From assembly GCA_902495705.1 (NCBI GenBank), contig CABUXT010000015.1, positions 1 to 48,514 on the forward strand: a stretch of DNA of 48,514 bases, given 5' to 3'. The position numbers and the translations under genes were made by a program. Position 1 is the stretch's first letter. Every line of letters starts with the position of its first letter. Shown here piece by piece: positions 45,731-48,514 of this stretch. Source of the stretch: an uncultured cyanobacterium. GTDB lineage: Bacteria; Cyanobacteriota; Vampirovibrionia; Gastranaerophilales; Gastranaerophilaceae. Under the pieces are notes generated by a model. It was not told the origin of the DNA, ran no database searches, and saw only the letters and a program-made list of their open reading frames with translations.

Positions 45731-45811
45731 TTTCCATATTAATAATTTAACACATATTACAATTGCTAAATATTGATTATTGAAAGGATTCCTAACTAAA
45801 TTCGGAATGAC
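45719..45811 (+). repeat. MITE-like composite palindromic element, copy 5
   Basis: GATTCAGAATC at the left, spacer cttttccatattaataattt and further, and GATTCCTAACTAAATTCGGA plus ATGAC at the right. It is closest to copy 1 (85-177), including the same spacer start. The left arm is shared with the preceding extended palindrome, which suggests that the two classes recombine at their arms. Confidence 0.7.
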
Positions 45812-45929
45812 AGTTAAATTTTTAATCATGTCATTTCCCCCTGCAAAAAATTTCCACAATTTGACCTATTGCACTTTGGGTCAATGTGTAGTTTAATTTA
45901 ATAAGTCAGGCTAATTAGGAATAGTAGTT

Positions 45930-46883
45930 ATGTTAGAAATCACAAAAACCTTGGACAACGGTTCACTTCAAAAATTAAACTTAAATGAGGCTGTCTCAGG
46001 CTCGTGGTTTAACCTGATTAATCCGACTAGAGAAGAAATTCAACAAGTTTCTTTGGTTTTAGGCTTAGATGAAAGCTTTTTGAACAACTCGTTAGACGCG
46101 GATGAGTTGTCACGTATGGACTTTGAAGATGGAAATCTTTTGGTCATCACAAATGTTCCTGTGATGGACGATGAAGGGAATTTTGATACATTGCCGTTAG
46201 GTTTGATTTTCACACCTGAAAGCATAATTACCGTATGTTCTCACGAAAATAAAATTATCAATTCATTCAACGCAGATACTGCAAAATTCTTTGACACTCG
46301 TCACAAAGCGAATTTCATGTTGAATATTTTGTTCCGTGCTGCAAAATTTTATTTGAGATACTTGAATATAATCAACAAACAAACTGAAAGTATTGAAGAT
46401 TCACTTAGAAAAACCACTAATAACAAGGCTTTGTTCCAATTGATGGAAATTCAGAAATCTTTGGTTTACTTCACAACCGCTCTAAAAGATAATCAATTGG
46501 TACTTCAAAAACTTTTGAGAATGGTTAATGCACCGTCATTGCAAAGCATTTTGAAGTTTACCGAAGACGACATTGATATGTTGGAAGACGTAATTATTGA
46601 AAATAAACAGGCTGCTGAGATGGTTGAAATGCACAGAACAATTCTTGAAAGCATGATGGATTGTATGGCTTCAATCATTAACAACAACTTGAACCTTGTA
46701 ATGAAATTCTTGGCAGCAATCACAATTATCATGTCTATCCCTACTATGATTGGTAGTTTCTGGGGCATGAACGTTCCTATGCCGTTTGGACACAACCATT
46801 TCGGATTTTTGATTGTAATTACGATTTCTGTTGTTGCAACTTGCATTGTCGCAGTATTTTTCAACCGAAAAGGTATGATGTAA
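45930..46883 (+). CDS. corA: CorA-family Mg2+/divalent cation transporter
   Basis: A 317-residue protein of the CorA/MIT family. Residues 1-250 form the long cytoplasmic funnel (mixed alpha/beta then long helices). Two membrane helices at the C-terminus (about 258-278 and 290-310) are joined by a GMN loop, here SFWGMNVPMPFG, with GMN intact and W in place of the usual Y. The C-terminus is basic (FNRKGMM). The substrate is probably Mg2+; Co2+ or Ni2+ are alternatives. The next gene begins five bases after the stop. Confidence 0.93.
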   Translation: MLEITKTLDNGSLQKLNLNEAVSGSWFNLINPTREEIQQVSLVLGLDESFLNNSLDADELSRMDFEDGNLLVITNVPVMDDEGNFDTLPLGLIFTPESIITVCSHENKIINSFNADTAKFFDTRHKANFMLNILFRAAKFYLRYLNIINKQTESIEDSLRKTTNNKALFQLMEIQKSLVYFTTALKDNQLVLQKLLRMVNAPSLQSILKFTEDDIDMLEDVIIENKQAAEMVEMHRTILESMMDCMASIINNNLNLVMKFLAAITIIMSIPTMIGSFWGMNVPMPFGHNHFGFLIVITISVVATCIVAVFFNRKGMM

Positions 46884-46887
46884 GCTT

Positions 46888-47742
46888 ATGTTTGTAACGG
46901 TTGCAGCTCTTGGGGTAAGGATATTTTCTAACCCAATAGCCAATTTAGTGCAAAAAATATTGTCAGAAAAACATTCTGCAATTTTGATTAACTTATATTC
47001 ATACGCACTTTTGAGTTTATTTTGCTTAGTGCCTGCCTTATCTAACGACTGGTCAGGATATGAAATTTCGTATTGGTTGTACGCATCTTTGGCAGGTGTT
47101 TTGTGCACTTTAGGGTCTGTTTGTTTAATAAAAGCGCTCCAATGTGGCGAAATGTCTGTGTTAGGTCCTGTTAATTCGTACAAATGTATTGTGGGGCTTA
47201 TTTTAGGTGGTGTGATACTGGGTGAAATTCCAAGCCTATTAGCCATTTTAGGGGTCGTACTTATCATCTTTGGAAGTTGGTATATTTTTGATACCACAGA
47301 TGGAGGCTTTAAACCCTCTCTACTATTGAGAAAAGACATAATGCTAAGGTTTTGCGCATTATTCTTTTCAGGGTGCGAAGCGGTAGTGCTAAAAAAGATA
47401 ATTTTGATGTCTTCAATAATGGAATCGTTTATCCTTTGGTGCTTTATGGGGCTTGTGTTTTCGGCAGTTTTGTTGTGTTGTTTCAGACGCAAATTTGAAC
47501 TGCTAAAACTCAAAGAATTTTCCCTAACTGCAATAATTGCATTAATGCTTGGTTTAATGCAATATTCGACAAATTTTGTATTTGAACGAATGAATGTCGG
47601 TTTAGCACTTGCGCTATTTCAGTTGTCGACTATCGTTTCTGTAGTTTTTGGGTACAAAGTTTTCCATGAGAACAAATTTTGGAAAAAGATTTTAGGCTCA
47701 GTTATTATGATTGTCGGCAGTTGCTTGATTTTGTTGAAGTAA
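46888..47742 (+). CDS. EamA/DMT-type transporter
   Basis: A 284-residue membrane protein of ten predicted helices made of two related halves, the EamA (DMT) plan. The first half ends near the segment SVLGPVNSYKCIVGLILGGV with LGE and a Pro close by, and the second near MNVGLALALFQLSTIVSVVF. DMT members export or import metabolites, and the substrate cannot be deduced. The start is five bases after corA, so the two are cotranscribed; an unclear ribosome-binding site suggests coupling. Confidence 0.87.
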   Translation: MFVTVAALGVRIFSNPIANLVQKILSEKHSAILINLYSYALLSLFCLVPALSNDWSGYEISYWLYASLAGVLCTLGSVCLIKALQCGEMSVLGPVNSYKCIVGLILGGVILGEIPSLLAILGVVLIIFGSWYIFDTTDGGFKPSLLLRKDIMLRFCALFFSGCEAVVLKKIILMSSIMESFILWCFMGLVFSAVLLCCFRRKFELLKLKEFSLTAIIALMLGLMQYSTNFVFERMNVGLALALFQLSTIVSVVFGYKVFHENKFWKKILGSVIMIVGSCLILLK

Positions 47743-47806
47743 TTCAGCAGGGAATCTTGACAGGTGTAGTATAATCTGCTACAATCTTAGCAGGAGTGTG
47801 TAGTAT

Positions 47807-48160
47807 ATGATAAATACGATGGCGAAACAGGATTTAATTGCGCGAAATTATAATCATATTTATGCGCATGAAATGGCTCATAAAGCGGCAGGCGGACAGT
47901 TTGCCGGTGCGATTTCGATTGAACGAAACGCAGAAGGTATTCCTGTTTCAGGGCATGTTCCAATCAGAATGCCTGTTTTGAACAAATCAAATCCGCAACA
48001 AACAATTGACCATGCCAATACTGTAATCAGAGCGGCAATGGCACCATCTGACCCATCAGGACAGGATTACAAAGTTGCAAATCAAGCCTCTCAAATAAAA
48101 ATGCAGGCAATGGCATTAAAATCAAAACATCAAGGTAATAGACTTGATATTCAAGGATAG
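47807..48160 (+). CDS. SprA-related putative metalloprotease, short form
   Basis: A 117-residue protein. IYAHEMAHKAAGGQFAGAIS (about residues 18-37) contains the HExxH zinc-protease motif and matches the catalytic core of the SprA-related family, where the block is 'AHEQAHxxAGG'. Most of the usual protein, which is longer, is missing, so this is either a short form or a truncated relative. The rest is Gln/Ala-rich. AGGAGTG precedes the ATG at 47807; an ATG at 47819 is also possible. No signal peptide is evident. Confidence 0.78.
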   Translation: MINTMAKQDLIARNYNHIYAHEMAHKAAGGQFAGAISIERNAEGIPVSGHVPIRMPVLNKSNPQQTIDHANTVIRAAMAPSDPSGQDYKVANQASQIKMQAMALKSKHQGNRLDIQG

Positions 48161-48330
48161 TTTTTTTAGGAAACGATATGTTTCTTTAATTGTCGGCATT
48201 GCTATGCCGACCTACTGAGTCTTTTCATGTCATTACAAGGAGCCTTGTTTTACAAATAAAACAATAATCTATACGTAAGCGACGTAGTAATCCCCTGCAA
48301 ATAGGGTAAGGTGTGAGACAGAACCTATGT

Positions 48331-48404
48331 ATTGTGGATTACCACGTCACTCCGTTAAGACCTATGACTTATTTGCAAGTAAACTTTCCTCGTAATAACA
48401 TGAC
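48331..48404 (+). repeat. GGATTACCAC/TCGTAATGACG repeat, copy 3
   Basis: tgtattgtggattaccacgt, cactccgttaagacc and gcaagtaaactttcctcgta match 18150-18235 and 33541-33627. The final GACG of the other copies is ACATGAC here. Confidence 0.7.
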
Positions 48405-48423
48405 TTTTTAACACATAGGTCAA

Positions 48424-48514
48424 AATCCGACAATAGCCAAAAGTGAACAATCAAACAAAACGAGTAAACGACAAAAGCCGAATTTGTTTGAGGAACGAAG
48501 TGACGAGTTATTCG
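48424..48514 (-). repeat. 91-bp dispersed repeat, edge copy
   Basis: Reverse complement of 13159-13250 with one base fewer. The true right end lies outside the window. Confidence 0.85.

Larger units (their letters stand above)
45383..45929. repeat. Intergenic repeat block before the CorA gene
   Basis: No gene. It contains the extended palindrome 45514-45586, GTCGGCATAGCAATGCCGAC (45596-45619), the 'gcgaaccgttgagc' extended palindrome (45642-45730) and the composite element 45719-45811, the last two sharing one arm. A plausible CorA promoter lies in the AT-rich tail (about 45840-45920). Confidence 0.7.
48161..48514. repeat. Intergenic repeat block at the right edge
   Basis: No gene to the window end. 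It contains GTCGGCATTGCTATGCCGAC (48192-48215), a GTCATTACAAGGAGCC... fragment (48228-48300), the GGATTACCACGTCACTCCGT repeat (48331-48404) and the 91-bp repeat (48424-48514) that matches 13159-13250 in reverse complement and runs off the window. Confidence 0.75.

Noticed and set aside
1..48514. CRISPR array
   Set aside because: The repeats are dispersed singly between genes, in both orientations, with no regular repeat-spacer ladder and no cas genes.

Overview
The window looks like a chromosomal piece of an AT-rich, gut-type Melainabacterium (Vampirovibrionia, order Gastranaerophilales), a non-photosynthetic sister group of Cyanobacteria. This is inferred from the sequence only. The main pointers are four prepilin-like proteins with a GFTLAE-type N-terminus, a COG1449-type GH57 enzyme, a monomeric [FeFe] hydrogenase, a lone FliI/YscN-type ATPase, short unknown proteins that begin with an F-x-G motif, and the order rpmG-tRNA(Trp)-secE-nusG-rplK-rplA. 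I see no phage, no insertion sequence with a transposase, no rRNA operon and no CRISPR array.

Layout. 1-2.2 kb: intergenic repeats around a divergent prepilin/HTH-regulator pair. 2.4-3.9 kb: coaD and two related coiled-coil-linked proteins. 4.1-6.6 kb: the rpmG-trnW-secE-nusG-rplK-rplA ribosomal/transcription operon, which ends in a strong terminator where rplJ-rplL would usually follow. 6.7-7.6 kb: a HigBA-type toxin-antitoxin pair bracketed by direct copies of a small palindromic repeat. 7.6-12.7 kb: an unknown F-x-G protein, an ACT protein with an AgcS-type symporter, and a GH57 glycosidase facing a tiny 25-residue ORF. 13.4-15.8 kb: nadBC. 16-18.1 kb: a NarL-type response regulator and mnmA. 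18.5-22.2 kb: a homocitrate/isopropylmalate synthase-like enzyme, a TPR protein and a HEPN/MNT pair. 22.6-26 kb: a sensor kinase divergent from a DtxR/MntR-like regulator and its partner membrane protein. 26.2-30.9 kb: tRNA-Gly, a run of small accessory proteins, a tyrosine-rich repeat protein with an in-frame amber codon, an AAA/DUF4143 ATPase and a SWIM zinc-finger protein. 30.9-33.5 kb: a FliI-like ATPase and a second prepilin/XRE pair. 34.5-36.6 kb: a fourth prepilin, the RNase P RNA and an OppD-like ATPase. 37-41.5 kb: an [FeFe] hydrogenase with a 2Fe-2S ferredoxin, then gyrB. 42.2-43.4 kb: a third prepilin/XRE pair. 43.7-48.2 kb: a second F-x-G protein, a YtxH-DUF948-YtxH envelope operon, a CorA-type transporter, an EamA transporter and an SprA-like HExxH protein.

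Two themes stand out. First, three of the four prepilin genes are transcribed away from a small HTH regulator, share an extended leader in front of the prepilin cleavage site, and have a recognisable sigma70 promoter overlapping a repeat or palindrome that could be the regulator's operator. This looks like a family of self-regulated, interchangeable pilin cassettes. Second, most spaces between transcription units are filled with nested palindromic repeats in several families. The stems of these palindromes covary between copies (CC/GG, CT/AG, GCT/AGC, CCCT/AGGG), and the same outer arms carry different inner hairpins. That argues for selection on folded structure rather than on sequence, or for spread of a structured element. 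The repeats flank pilin cassettes and the toxin-antitoxin pair, so they may mark or drive gene shuffling.
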